DNA of 64,000 nt from the NCBI GenBank assembly GCA_049663345.1, contig JBATDG010000014.1, positions 124,001-188,000 of the forward strand, given 5' to 3'. Below are positions 41,984-51,174 of this stretch, in pieces. The notes beneath the pieces were generated by a model. That model was not told the origin of the DNA, searched no databases, and was given only the letters and a program-made list of their open reading frames with translations. Source of the stretch: SZUA-365 sp049663345 (lineage in GTDB: Bacteria > Bacteroidota > Ignavibacteria > SZUA-365). Both the position numbers and the translations under genes were made by a program. Each line of letters starts with the position of its first letter. Positions within the stretch are counted from its first letter, which is position 1.

Positions 41984-43513
41984 TCAATTGCCGTTTAACT
42001 GCTGGCGGGAAAGAGTAAAGTTTTTTACTACAGCGCCTTCTTCTCCAAGGGTTCCGATTTCTTTTCCATTCAAAAAGAAGGTTACGGCGCCAGCGTCGCC
42101 GAGTGTTATCATAAAATAGTCGCGCGCTTTCCAGACCCTGTGCTCATTCGAGGAAAGCGAACCGCGCTCTGTGCGCAAAGTGTCCATTTTCACAGAAAAC
42201 CAGACAGGGGCGCTGGTGAACGCTTCCAGGACGAGGCTATCCTCTTTGGCGAAAACACGTTTCTGCGCTTCAACCGGCTCAGGGGGAGTTATTGGAATGC
42301 CGGACGCCGTGTCCTCAGGGGTAAGATTCAGGTCGGTCATTGCATACTGCGAACTGTCGATAAACCGTCCCGCCTCGATACTTGCTTTGATGGAAGTAGA
42401 GTCAATGGCAGCAGCATCACTGCTGCTATCGGAACTGAAGAAAAATATGCCGTAAATAGAAATCGAGATAAACGCTATAATCACCAGGCCTACTCCAATG
42501 ATCCGTCGCTCATTTCCACCATCAACCGGCGGTGAGACAGGGGCGGGAGGAGGCACAGCGGCTGCAGTCGCTCTTGCGGTATCCTTATTCTGAGCCGCTG
42601 ATTCGCGTGCGGGAGTCGACTTGACCTTCGTTTCTGCAGCTTTCGGTGGAGCGTCCTTGTGAGATACGACTGCCGGCTTAGCTGCGGCGTCTTTCTGAGG
42701 CACAACCGCAGGTTTTATTGCTGCATCTTTCTGAGGTTCAACTGGTGGTTTTACTGCTGGTTCTTTCTGAGAGACGACTGGCGGTTTCTCAGGAAAATCA
42801 TTCGCGGCCGCGGCAGCAGCCGCTGAGGCAAGTTCGGTCTCTCGCGAAGGAGTCGTGGCCTTGGAGGGAGCAGCCGCCGGCACTGAAGCAGTCGCAGCAG
42901 GCAGATCAATCTTCCCCGGAGGTGTTGCTTCCGATGCGGATGCTTCTTCTGGAGGAATTGCAGAATCCAGCCGCACGGGCATTTCTTTTGGAGTGGAAAC
43001 CGAAACCGGAGGCGTAGGATTTTTCTGCGAAATGGGTGCAGGAGCTTCGTACTCCGAGTGAGTGCTGGTTCTGATATCAATCGCGGCTGCATCTCCCTCG
43101 CGGACGTAGGAAGATTTCCGGACGGGCGGGATGAACTCCACTGCCTCAACCTCGGCCGTTCCATCAACCTCGACGTGGGAAGGGGGTTGGTCCGAAGGGA
43201 GAACGAATTCAACCGAATCATCGACTTTCGGAAGCAGGTTGGAGCTGTCAATCGGCTCAGGTGGACGAGGGATTCCTTTCTCCAGTTCCGCCGCATCATT
43301 ATAAGCGGCTATGATTGCGTCTTCATCAAGTCCGACGGTGCGAGCGTATTCCCGCACAAACGCACGAACGTAGGTTTGGGGAATGGAAGGGAAGTCCCCT
43401 GACTCTATCAGGCGTAGATTTTTCAAGCTGATTCGAGTTCGCTGATGCAGGTCTTCGAGTGTCAGATCAGCAGTTTCGCGAGCCTGTTGCAGATATGTTC
43501 CAAAATCCTTCAT
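41984..43513 (-). CDS. rodZ: RodZ-like cytoskeletal adaptor with helix-turn-helix and DUF4115 domains
   Basis: RodZ links MreB filaments to the membrane. The 509-residue protein has an N-terminal Cro-type helix-turn-helix (about 1-75, ending YVRAFVREYARTVGLD), a long low-complexity Pro/Ala/Lys linker (about 80-335), one membrane helix (338-359) and a periplasmic C-terminal beta domain (about 425-505) typical of DUF4115. The linker holds four imperfect 12-residue repeats (244-291). It is the first gene of the long run that continues with ligA, and a promoter-like element lies 52 bases upstream. Confidence 0.88.
   Translation of the reverse strand: MKDFGTYLQQARETADLTLEDLHQRTRISLKNLRLIESGDFPSIPQTYVRAFVREYARTVGLDEDAIIAAYNDAAELEKGIPRPPEPIDSSNLLPKVDDSVEFVLPSDQPPSHVEVDGTAEVEAVEFIPPVRKSSYVREGDAAAIDIRTSTHSEYEAPAPISQKNPTPPVSVSTPKEMPVRLDSAIPPEEASASEATPPGKIDLPAATASVPAAAPSKATTPSRETELASAAAAAAANDFPEKPPVVSQKEPAVKPPVEPQKDAAIKPAVVPQKDAAAKPAVVSHKDAPPKAAETKVKSTPARESAAQNKDTARATAAAVPPPAPVSPPVDGGNERRIIGVGLVIIAFISISIYGIFFFSSDSSSDAAAIDSTSIKASIEAGRFIDSSQYAMTDLNLTPEDTASGIPITPPEPVEAQKRVFAKEDSLVLEAFTSAPVWFSVKMDTLRTERGSLSSNEHRVWKARDYFMITLGDAGAVTFFLNGKEIGTLGEEGAVVKNFTLSRQQLNGN
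42641..42784 (-). repeat. Four 36-base tandem repeats encoding the RodZ linker
   Basis: Residues 244-291 of the RodZ-like protein are four imperfect copies of a 12-residue unit: PPVVSQKEPAVK, PPVEPQKDAAIK, PAVVPQKDAAAK and PAVVSHKDAPPK. The in-frame 36-base period points to repeat expansion by slippage, so copy number may vary between strains. Confidence 0.85.
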
Positions 43514-43565
43514 GCAAGGGAAATCACTTTAAACGAGAGTAAGGGAGGCAAGACGATTGAGTATG

Positions 43566-43596
43566 GAAAGTTAGCCAGCGACCCGCGGAAATGCAA
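43566..43596 (-). promoter_or_regulatory. Promoter-like element of Bacteroidota type before rodZ
   Basis: Read on the minus strand, TTG (43596-43594), a 20-base spacer and TAACTTTC (43573-43566) match TTG-N19-21-TAnnTTTG with one change. It lies 52 bases upstream of the rodZ start and would drive the long rodZ-ligA-to-ctpA run. Nothing else is recognised in the 154-base gap. Confidence 0.5.
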
Positions 43597-43667
43597 GGTG
43601 AACTGGCCATGAGGTCTATGAAGGAAGGAGCGCGGCGGCGAATTCGCGCTTCGCGTTCCATCCCGCG

Positions 43668-45161
43668 TCAATGGGGAATTTCGAGTGCGCTGCCTTTACG
43701 GAAATCGTAGGCAGTTCGGCGAGCCATATCGGCGAGAGCAAGATGGTATTCGATCACGGCTTCCAGAGAGGTAAGGCGCGACTGCAGCAGCCGGGCGCGG
43801 GCCTGGGCCAGTTCGGTCGAGCCAATGGTCCCTACTTCATAGCGCTTCGTGCTGATATCGTTTGCAATCTCAGCGATGAGACGAGATTTCTGCAATACCT
43901 CGGCGCGGCGTGATGCGGATTCGATGCTTCGGATCAAATCGATGATCTCGCGTTCAAGATTCAACTCAAGATCCTCGGCAGAGAGCTGTGCAATCCGCAG
44001 GCGGGCCTCCGCCGCTTCGACGTCCTGTCCATGTTTTCCCCAGTCGAAGACAGGCACGCTCACCGTCAGTACCGCCCTGCGGGTGTCGCGGAGATCGTTG
44101 TAGAGTCCGTTGAATTCCGCATCGTTTTTATTTAGGCCATAGCTGAGAAAGAGATCCCCGCGAATGCTTCTCGCTGCATGCACGTTTTCCAGAGAAAGTT
44201 CGCTTCGTTCGATGTTGTTTTTTGCACGCTGCAGGTCCACCCTAGTTTTCTTCGCACGTTCCGTTGCTTCGATCGGATCAATCTGAACAGCAGCCACGGA
44301 GGTGTCGCTCAGTACGGTGTATATGGAATCCGCGACAGGCAGACCGAGAAGAATCTTGAATTGATTGGCGCGGGATATCACGGTGTTCTGAGCCGAGAGC
44401 AGATCGTTGTTTGCCGCAGCCAGATCAACCTCGAACTGCAGTGCTTCAACTTCTGCGATGAGCCCCGCACGATATTTTCTTAGGCCTGTGGTGAAGGATT
44501 CATCTTCCTGCCGGACGCGGTCTTCCTGAATTTTTAACCGCTCCTGTGCTGCGTAAAGATTGTAGAATTGCTGCGTGACGGTGTAGCGGAGTTCAAGCGT
44601 ATTACGCACATAATCCGCCATCGCTTCCTCAAAATCGATTTCAGCGGTACGGAGAGCGATGCGCTGCGTGTTCGGTACAAAGAGCGGCTGCCGCAATTGT
44701 ATGGCGAGATCTGTGTACCAATCCCTGAAGGGTTCGCCATCAGGACTGAGGTCCTTCTGCTGCTGCTGATACAGCAGACCCGAAAGGGTGATTGTACTGT
44801 TCGTCCACACCAGCGGCTGATTGACGTCGATGCGTCCCGACCACTGAGTACGTTCAATAGGAAAGAACTCGTTGCGGCCTGTGTTCGGATTGAATTGCGG
44901 AACCAGCATTCGACTGTAATCCGGTGCATCGAATTCCAGATCAACACGGGAGTATAGCGAGAGCCGTGCTGCTTCTGCGGCAGCTTCCGATGCCTTCATT
45001 TGCTCCCGGGAACTTCGTGCGGTGTAGCTGAACTCGAACGCCTGCGCGAGTGCGTCATCAAGTGTGAGGATATGTTGGGCCGATGCTGCAGATGTAAACA
45101 GAGGACAGAGGAAACAAAGCAGGACGAGGCGGTGACGGAATAGGAAACGAATGTTACTCAT
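43668..45161 (-). CDS. TolC-family outer-membrane efflux protein
   Basis: TolC-type proteins form the outer-membrane channel of tripartite efflux or type I secretion machines. The 497-residue precursor has a signal peptide at 1-28 (cleavage after ASA) and the two repeated OEP units rich in long helices (DALAQAFEFSYTARSSREQM near 35-54; EDLELNLEREIIDLIRSIESASRRA in the second half). The start overlaps the ABC permease stop by 8 bases. It is the last gene of the adaptor-permease-TolC set. Confidence 0.92.
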   Translation of the reverse strand: MSNIRFLFRHRLVLLCFLCPLFTSAASAQHILTLDDALAQAFEFSYTARSSREQMKASEAAAEAARLSLYSRVDLEFDAPDYSRMLVPQFNPNTGRNEFFPIERTQWSGRIDVNQPLVWTNSTITLSGLLYQQQQKDLSPDGEPFRDWYTDLAIQLRQPLFVPNTQRIALRTAEIDFEEAMADYVRNTLELRYTVTQQFYNLYAAQERLKIQEDRVRQEDESFTTGLRKYRAGLIAEVEALQFEVDLAAANNDLLSAQNTVISRANQFKILLGLPVADSIYTVLSDTSVAAVQIDPIEATERAKKTRVDLQRAKNNIERSELSLENVHAARSIRGDLFLSYGLNKNDAEFNGLYNDLRDTRRAVLTVSVPVFDWGKHGQDVEAAEARLRIAQLSAEDLELNLEREIIDLIRSIESASRRAEVLQKSRLIAEIANDISTKRYEVGTIGSTELAQARARLLQSRLTSLEAVIEYHLALADMARRTAYDFRKGSALEIPH

Positions 45162-46467
45162 ATCGGAGTGCCTCGATTACATCTTTGTCCGCAGCGCGGC
45201 GTGCGGGAAAATATCCGAAAACAATGCCCGTAGCTGCTGCCACAGTGAACGCGAGAAGAATGGACCAGAGACTGATGATGGTTCTCCACTCCGCGTAAGC
45301 AGTGATAAGCTCCGTCAGTCCCCATCCCAGGAGAATACCGATCACGCCTCCGAGAACGGAGAGCATGGTTGCCTCGGCCAAAAATTGCGTGATAATCATT
45401 GCCCGCGTTGCACCGATTGCCCTGCGTACTCCGATCTCGCGCGTTCGCTCGAGTACGGAAGCAAGCATGATATTCATGATCCCGATTCCGCCGACAAGAA
45501 GGGAAATGCCAGCAATGGCTCCCATTACTATATTGAAAATGCTCTGTGTCTTCTGACTCTGCTCGATTAACTGTTCAGGTATCGTGACGGAGAAATCCAT
45601 TTGATCATTATGCCTGTTCTTCAGCACGCGGCTGATGATGATGGACGCTTCAGCGATATCGGTTTCGTCATCAATGCGCACTGCGACCTGGTCGATAGAG
45701 CTTCGATCGAGATATTCATCATCGGAATTGCCGCGATTCCTGAATCTACGCCCCATGCGCGCCACACTTCCGGTGGCCTCGCGCGGAAATTTCGCCATTG
45801 CAGTCGTCAGAGGTATAAGGATGCTTGCATTGAGAGATGGAAGGGCTATGCCGCCGGTAACGGCTTCCTTTTTTCCTGCAATTACACCGATTACGGTAAA
45901 CCACTGGTCCTCGATCTTCACCAGCTTGTTCAAAGGATTTTCAAATCCGAAAAGATTCTGCTTGATCTCGCTACCGACGATGCACACATTTGCATACGTA
46001 TCGAGGTGATGCGGGGAAAGAAAGTTGCCTTCTTCAAGGCGGACATTGAATATTTCTTCGTGCTCAGGAGTCGTCCCTATCAATCGGACAGGCGACGTCC
46101 CTTGGTAAGTTCGGGCTTCCACGTCGGATTCCCAGTTGACGGTGATTTCTTCTGCGAATCCGCATACATCGCGAATGGCATCTGCGTCTTTTAGAGAAAT
46201 GCCGTACGGACGAACCGTACCGGGACCGTCCTCTTCGTCAGGTTCAGGCTGCGGCAGAGAGCGAATGATGACATTCCGCACCCCCAGGACTTCAATTTGT
46301 TCGAGCGATTCCTGCCGTGCACCTTCGCCGATCGACAGCATCGCGATCACGGCCCCGACTCCGAAAACAATTCCGAGCATAGTCAGGAATGATCGCATTT
46401 TGTGAAGTGTCAGGCTCTGAAAAGCGATCGTGATCGCTTCACGATTTTTGGATACCAGATCCTTCAT
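45154..46467 (-). CDS. ABC transporter permease of MacB/FtsX type, without ATPase domain
   Basis: The 437-residue protein has one N-terminal helix (about 25-48, FLTMLGIVFGVGAVIAM), a periplasmic MacB_PCD domain (about 50-290) and three C-terminal helices carrying FtsX landmarks (GGIGIMNIMLASVLERTREIGVRRAIGAT). MacB itself has a fused N-terminal ATPase, absent here, so a separate LolD/MacB-type ATPase is needed; none is adjacent. With the adaptor and TolC it should form a mechanotransmission-type efflux or secretion pump. It starts one base after the adaptor stop. Confidence 0.92.
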   Translation of the reverse strand: MKDLVSKNREAITIAFQSLTLHKMRSFLTMLGIVFGVGAVIAMLSIGEGARQESLEQIEVLGVRNVIIRSLPQPEPDEEDGPGTVRPYGISLKDADAIRDVCGFAEEITVNWESDVEARTYQGTSPVRLIGTTPEHEEIFNVRLEEGNFLSPHHLDTYANVCIVGSEIKQNLFGFENPLNKLVKIEDQWFTVIGVIAGKKEAVTGGIALPSLNASILIPLTTAMAKFPREATGSVARMGRRFRNRGNSDDEYLDRSSIDQVAVRIDDETDIAEASIIISRVLKNRHNDQMDFSVTIPEQLIEQSQKTQSIFNIVMGAIAGISLLVGGIGIMNIMLASVLERTREIGVRRAIGATRAMIITQFLAEATMLSVLGGVIGILLGWGLTELITAYAEWRTIISLWSILLAFTVAAATGIVFGYFPARRAADKDVIEALRYE

Positions 46468-46468
46468 G

Positions 46469-47746
46469 TCATTTCCCCGATGACGCTGCCGGGGAAGTCA
46501 GCTGCATGTCTTTTTCTCCCGCGTCCTCGTCCGACGCATCTTGCTCCGGATTGCGAAGAGCGACACTTTCACCGGGATCCACGCCCTTTTTCACAACGAC
46601 AAAATTGTCATTCCTCGCCCCGAGCGTCACTTCACGTTTCTCGAACGATGAGCCGTCGCCCACGAAAGCGTAAGTCTTCGCACCTTCCTCGATCACACTG
46701 ATGATGGGAATGGCAACCACGTTCTTCAGCTTATCGACTACAATTTTGTTGGTAGTCGTGATGCCGGGTTTGAGCACGTCGTCCGTTTCCTTGATCTCGA
46801 TGACGATGTCGAACACTTTCACATTCGAGCCCTGACCTTTCTGCCTGCCGATCTGTGAAACACTGCTGATTGTTCCATTGAAGATTTTGTCCGGAAAGGC
46901 GTCCGGAATCACCAGCACAGCCTGGTTTTTACGAACCTTCGAAATATCCATTTCATTGACGCTCACCTCGGTCTGCATCGCCGAAAGATCCGGCAGACTG
47001 ATCAGCGGCATTCCGGGCCATGGCTGGTCTCCTTTGGCGATCTTTCTACCGGTGGACCAGTTATTCTCGTAGACGATAAGTCCGCTGATAGGAGCCTTGA
47101 CGGTCAGTTCCTCCATATCTTTCTGAGATTCGGAGATATCGGAACGAATTTGCTCAAGCCGCAGCTGCAGATTTCCGAGCTCGGAGCGGCGGACAATATT
47201 TTTGTTCTCAATATTGAGACTGGCCTGATCGTACGTCAGTTTTGCCCGCTCAAACTCGATTTCCGCCTCTCGCTTCCTGGCCTCAGGTTCGAACTGCATC
47301 TTGTCCCTTGCGATTTTTGCAAGCTCGAAATTCAGCTTCGACGACTCATACTCCGTTTTCGCCTGTGATTCATCGGCAGCCTGCTGCGCTTTCATCTTTG
47401 CAAGATCAGCCATGGCGGTTTTCAGCTCGGTCTGCTTGTCACCAATACGCTTCAGCGCAGAACTCGGATCGAAACGAACGAGCATGTCATCGACTTTGGC
47501 GATTGTACCTTCCGGCGCAAGCGAAACAACCTGGAGATTGCCGCCGGAAAGAATACGCGGGGCCGTGATGGTATAGGAATTCGTCGCGCGTACTGATCCG
47601 CTTTCAATCACATAGATTTCGAAGTTGCCGCGTTTGACGAGGTAGGTGGGGATCGTTGCAGAGCCTGCCGGCCACAGCCAGTAAAGGATGAGGAGTCCTG
47701 CCACCGCTGCGGCTGCATACGTGGTTTTCTTCTGATTTGAGGTCAT
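46469..47746 (-). CDS. Periplasmic adaptor (membrane fusion protein) of efflux pump
   Basis: The 425-residue HlyD/MacA-like protein has an N-terminal membrane helix (about 10-28), a lipoyl/barrel-sandwich part, a long coiled-coil hairpin (about 95-205, rich in Glu, Lys and Ala) and a second lipoyl half (VKAPISGLIVYENN). Beta-barrel and membrane-proximal domains end in an acidic tail. It couples the inner-membrane permease to TolC. It lies 36 bases after dprA and one base before the permease gene. Confidence 0.93.
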   Translation of the reverse strand: MTSNQKKTTYAAAAVAGLLILYWLWPAGSATIPTYLVKRGNFEIYVIESGSVRATNSYTITAPRILSGGNLQVVSLAPEGTIAKVDDMLVRFDPSSALKRIGDKQTELKTAMADLAKMKAQQAADESQAKTEYESSKLNFELAKIARDKMQFEPEARKREAEIEFERAKLTYDQASLNIENKNIVRRSELGNLQLRLEQIRSDISESQKDMEELTVKAPISGLIVYENNWSTGRKIAKGDQPWPGMPLISLPDLSAMQTEVSVNEMDISKVRKNQAVLVIPDAFPDKIFNGTISSVSQIGRQKGQGSNVKVFDIVIEIKETDDVLKPGITTTNKIVVDKLKNVVAIPIISVIEEGAKTYAFVGDGSSFEKREVTLGARNDNFVVVKKGVDPGESVALRNPEQDASDEDAGEKDMQLTSPAASSGK

Positions 47747-47782
47747 GCGTTTCTTTTTCGGTTAAGTGAGTTCAGCGATCAG

Positions 47783-48904
47783 TCAAATGCGACTTCCGCC
47801 ACGTACAAAATATTTCCCCGGAAGTTGCCTCACAATGCCATTCAATTCCATCTGAAGTAATTCGACGAGTAGGGAAGGTAAGGACAGTCCGCATTCGATG
47901 GCAAGTTCATCAATATGCATCGGTTCATTCGACAGCAGATCGTGGATGCCCTGCTCTATAAGAGAGAGCTGTATTTCCGGTGGAGGAGGCGCGGACAAAC
48001 CGCCAGCCAGAGCGGTCACCTCCTGAAGCACCTGCTCAGGAGAAATCGCGAGCTGCGCCATACTCTCCCGGAGCAAGCGGTGCGGTCCTGCACTGCGAGA
48101 GTTGTAAATGCTTCCCGGAACGGCAAACAGATCGCGATTCTGATCGAGAGCAATGTTGGCAGTAATCATGGCACCCCCGCGAGAGTCGCTCTCTGTAACT
48201 ATCAGACAGCGGGAGAGTCCGCTGATAATGCGATTGCGTCGGGGGAAATTCTGGGCGTCCGGTTTGGCATCCAGAAGAAGCTCTGACATCACGCAGCCAT
48301 TCTTCGAGATGGATGCAGCGAGCGATCGATTGACGCCCGGATATATATTCAGCAATCCGCTGCCCAGCACGGCGATGGTGCGGCCTCCCGCGTTCAGGCA
48401 GCTTCGGTGAGCGACTGTGTCTATTCCCATCGCCAGACCGCTGACAACGGTTACGCCATTCTCGGCAAAATGTCGGCAGAAATGCTCAGTGACCTGTCTG
48501 CCATAATCGCTCGGATTTCGCGTACCGACAACAGCAACGCTGTTTTCATCCTGTTCTGCCATTGTTCCGTGCATGAAGAGATAGAGCGGCGGATCGTAGA
48601 TGCTTCGCAAGATCGCCGGATAGCTGACATCATGATAGGGAACGAAGCGGATGGCGTGCTGCTCGCAGAGCAGCCGGCTTTTCTCAACCGTACGTTCGAT
48701 ATTTCCGCTTCGACGCTCTGAACCCAGAGCCTGAAAGATTTTTGCAGAAAGAGCGGTGCTGATGCCGTCAATCCTCCGAAGTCCGGCTTCGGAAGCGTGC
48801 AGCAGCTTTGAAAAGGAATGGAAATGGGTGAGAAGCGAGCGTCCCCTTGATGGTCCGATGGAGGGCAGCATTGAGATGCGAAGGAAATCGAATGGGTCTT
48901 GCAT
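47783..48904 (-). CDS. dprA: DNA-processing protein DprA
   Basis: DprA binds incoming single-stranded DNA in natural transformation and loads RecA. The 373-residue protein has an N-terminal helix-hairpin-helix/SAM-like part. The Rossmann core follows, with VVGTRNPSDYGR, VVSGLAMGIDTVAH, LGSGLLNIYP, FPRRNRIISGLS and RGGAMITANIA. The C-terminal winged helix (about 315-373) is of DML1 type. It is followed by the efflux genes and diverges from the DUF3109-like gene. No other competence gene is in this window. Confidence 0.96.
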   Translation of the reverse strand: MQDPFDFLRISMLPSIGPSRGRSLLTHFHSFSKLLHASEAGLRRIDGISTALSAKIFQALGSERRSGNIERTVEKSRLLCEQHAIRFVPYHDVSYPAILRSIYDPPLYLFMHGTMAEQDENSVAVVGTRNPSDYGRQVTEHFCRHFAENGVTVVSGLAMGIDTVAHRSCLNAGGRTIAVLGSGLLNIYPGVNRSLAASISKNGCVMSELLLDAKPDAQNFPRRNRIISGLSRCLIVTESDSRGGAMITANIALDQNRDLFAVPGSIYNSRSAGPHRLLRESMAQLAISPEQVLQEVTALAGGLSAPPPPEIQLSLIEQGIHDLLSNEPMHIDELAIECGLSLPSLLVELLQMELNGIVRQLPGKYFVRGGSRI

Positions 48905-49011
48905 ATTTTGTCCCTGAGTGTTCTCCCAAATAGTCCACTATGGTAGAAAACAGAGAAATTCCAATCAAGACAGAAATGCGGGACTGAGAAAATCAATATT
49001 GCGTGTCGCAC

Positions 49012-49019
49012 TACTTTTG
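49012..49019 (+). promoter_or_regulatory. Possible -7 promoter element (TAnnTTTG) before the DUF3109/rpoN run
   Basis: TACTTTTG is an exact TAnnTTTG match 41 bases before the ATG at 49061, in the 156-base divergent gap with dprA. No -33 TTG is found at the ideal distance. Confidence 0.4.
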
Positions 49020-49060
49020 AATAAGTTGAAAAGTGATGAATAAAAATCGTGCCATATTCA

Positions 49061-49624
49061 ATGCGGGTTGATCAGAGCATCATAACGACCCGTTTCGCAT
49101 GCGATCTTGCAGCTTGCAAGGGCGCTTGCTGCACTTTTCCCGGAGGCAGCGGTCCGCCCGTCAGCGAAGATGAAATGCCGATTCTCGAGAAGGCATGGCA
49201 ACTGGTCGGCAACATGGTTCCTGGACTGCATCGCGAAGAGGGCAACCGTCTCGGTCTTTTTGTGAAGGATGGGGAGGACATGACGATCCGCTGCTACGAC
49301 CATCGAGCCTGCATATTCGTCATGTTCGACAACGGTGTGGCAATCTGCTCTATTCAAAAACTCCATCAATCAGGGGCCTTTGATTGGCCCAAACCGGTTT
49401 CCTGCCATCTGTTTCCAATCCGCGTGCGGGGTAAACGGCGCGATCAGATCAAATACGAGGAGTTCTCGGAATGTGCGCCGGCCCTGGCTGCCGGGGAACG
49501 CGATGACACAGCACTCGTGGATTTTTTGGAAATCCCCATCAAACGCGCCTTCGGCGACAGCGTTTTCGTGGAGCTCAAAGCACGAAGCGATGCGCACCGG
49601 CTGGGCGAGGGAGAAGGGAGGTAG
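49061..49624 (+). CDS. Cysteine-rich DUF3109-family protein
   Basis: The 187-residue protein has a cluster of cysteines: C14, C19, C23 and C24 in CDLAACKGACC, further ones in RCYDHRAC and AICS, then SCHLFPIR and SEC. This matches DUF3109/YkgJ-like proteins, thought to bind a metal or Fe-S cluster; their function is unknown. No signal peptide is seen. The ATG at 49061 is preferred over GTG at 49049 because it gives the usual short N-terminus. It lies five bases before rpoN and is the first gene of that run. Confidence 0.85.
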   Translation: MRVDQSIITTRFACDLAACKGACCTFPGGSGPPVSEDEMPILEKAWQLVGNMVPGLHREEGNRLGLFVKDGEDMTIRCYDHRACIFVMFDNGVAICSIQKLHQSGAFDWPKPVSCHLFPIRVRGKRRDQIKYEEFSECAPALAAGERDDTALVDFLEIPIKRAFGDSVFVELKARSDAHRLGEGEGR

Positions 49625-49629
49625 CGGCA

Positions 49630-51144
49630 ATGCTTCATCTGACACAAACCCAGAGACTGCAACAAAGACTCTCACCTGCGCAGGTCCAATACCTTAAAAT
49701 TCTTCAGCTTCCGGTGCTTCAGCTCGAGCAAAAGATTAAGGATGAACTCGAGTTGAATCCCCTCCTCGAAGAGGGAATTGAAATGGAGGAGGAGCAGGAA
49801 GAGCGCACGGACCTTCTTCAGGAAGACCTTCCGGAAAGCGATCCTGAAAAGGCAGTGGAAGAGGATTATGTTCCGCCAGAGCGGAGCAAGGATTCCGTCG
49901 ACGACACGATGGACAAGGAGATCAAGGAGCACGCGGACGATGAATACTCATGGGAGGAATTTTTTGAGAATAACGAGGGTTCGAGTTCCGTCAATCAGTA
50001 TTGGGATGAAGATGACGGCCGCGAATCTCCGACTCCGGCAACAGTAACACTCCGTGAGCGTCTTGGCGAACAGATACAGCTCGTCAACCTCAATGAAACC
50101 GAGGTTTTGCTGGCAGATACCATTCTTTGGAACATCGACGACGACGGATATCTGCATACGGATTTCACCCAGCTGCTGCACGATTTTAATATGGAGCATG
50201 AGGTCAATTTATCCTTGGAAGAGGCTGAATCAGTTCTTTTCCGGATTCAGCGGCTCGATCCTCCCGGGGTTGGTTCCCGCGATCTAAGGGAATGCCTGCT
50301 CGTCCAGCTGGAACTGATGCCCAATGTCAGCACTCCTCGCATAATCGCCATCCGCATACTGCGTGAGGCTTACGAATCGTTCGAGAAAAAGCATTTCGTC
50401 AAGATCATTCAGGATCTCCATATCACTGAGGACATGCTGAAACGGGCGTTTGACGTCATTCGCGGACTCAATCCCAAGCCCGGAGATGGCGATGGTGCAG
50501 TTTCCGTCAATTATCTCATCCCTGATTTCTTTGTGCATCGTGAAGATGGGGAATTCGTCATCACGCTCAACGATATCGGCGTTCCCCCATTGCGTGTTAA
50601 TCGTGCGTACAAGGACATGCTCCTCAATCAGCGCAAGCGCATTTCCAGCGAGACCAAGTTGTTTCTGCGTCAGAAGATGGAAGCGGCCAAGTGGTTCATT
50701 CAATCCATCCATCAGCGCCGCAATACCATGCAGGCAGTGATGCACACAATCGTCGAGAAGCAGCATACCTGGTTCGAAAAAGGACAGGGACATTTGAAGC
50801 CGCTTATATATAAGGAGATCGCCGAGGATATCGAGATGGATATATCGACGATTTCGCGTGTAGTGAACGGCAAATACGTACAGACTGAATGGGGAGTGTT
50901 TGAGCTTCGATATTTCTTCAGTGAGGGAATATCTACCGATGGCGGTGAAGAAATTGCGAACAAGGAAGTGATGACGATCATCCGCGACATTATAGAAGTA
51001 GAAGATCCAAAAAAACCATTGAGTGATCAGGCACTTACAAAGATTCTGCAGGACAGGGGATTCAATATTGCCCGGCGTACGGTTGCCAAGTACCGTGAAT
51101 CAATGGATATCCCTGTTTCGCGAATGCGCAAACGACTGATCTAA
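49630..51144 (+). CDS. rpoN: RNA polymerase sigma-54 factor
   Basis: Sigma-54 directs polymerase to -24/-12 promoters that need an activator ATPase. The 504-residue protein has the glutamine- and leucine-rich region I (about 1-48, LTQTQRLQQRLSPAQVQYLK), an acidic region II (about 50-140), a core-binding domain, a helix-turn-helix and the RpoN box ARRTVAKYRE at 481-490. No sigma-54 activator gene is in this window. It is 5 bases after the DUF3109-like gene and 30 bases before hslV. Confidence 0.97.
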   Translation: MLHLTQTQRLQQRLSPAQVQYLKILQLPVLQLEQKIKDELELNPLLEEGIEMEEEQEERTDLLQEDLPESDPEKAVEEDYVPPERSKDSVDDTMDKEIKEHADDEYSWEEFFENNEGSSSVNQYWDEDDGRESPTPATVTLRERLGEQIQLVNLNETEVLLADTILWNIDDDGYLHTDFTQLLHDFNMEHEVNLSLEEAESVLFRIQRLDPPGVGSRDLRECLLVQLELMPNVSTPRIIAIRILREAYESFEKKHFVKIIQDLHITEDMLKRAFDVIRGLNPKPGDGDGAVSVNYLIPDFFVHREDGEFVITLNDIGVPPLRVNRAYKDMLLNQRKRISSETKLFLRQKMEAAKWFIQSIHQRRNTMQAVMHTIVEKQHTWFEKGQGHLKPLIYKEIAEDIEMDISTISRVVNGKYVQTEWGVFELRYFFSEGISTDGGEEIANKEVMTIIRDIIEVEDPKKPLSDQALTKILQDRGFNIARRTVAKYRESMDIPVSRMRKRLI

Positions 51145-51174
51145 CCAAATTAGGAAAGCAGGAAGAGCCTGAAT

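Noticed and set aside
43630..43655. Hairpin AGCGCG / CGCGCT before the TolC gene end as a terminator
   Set aside because: The loop is long and no T-run follows on either strand, so termination is not supported.
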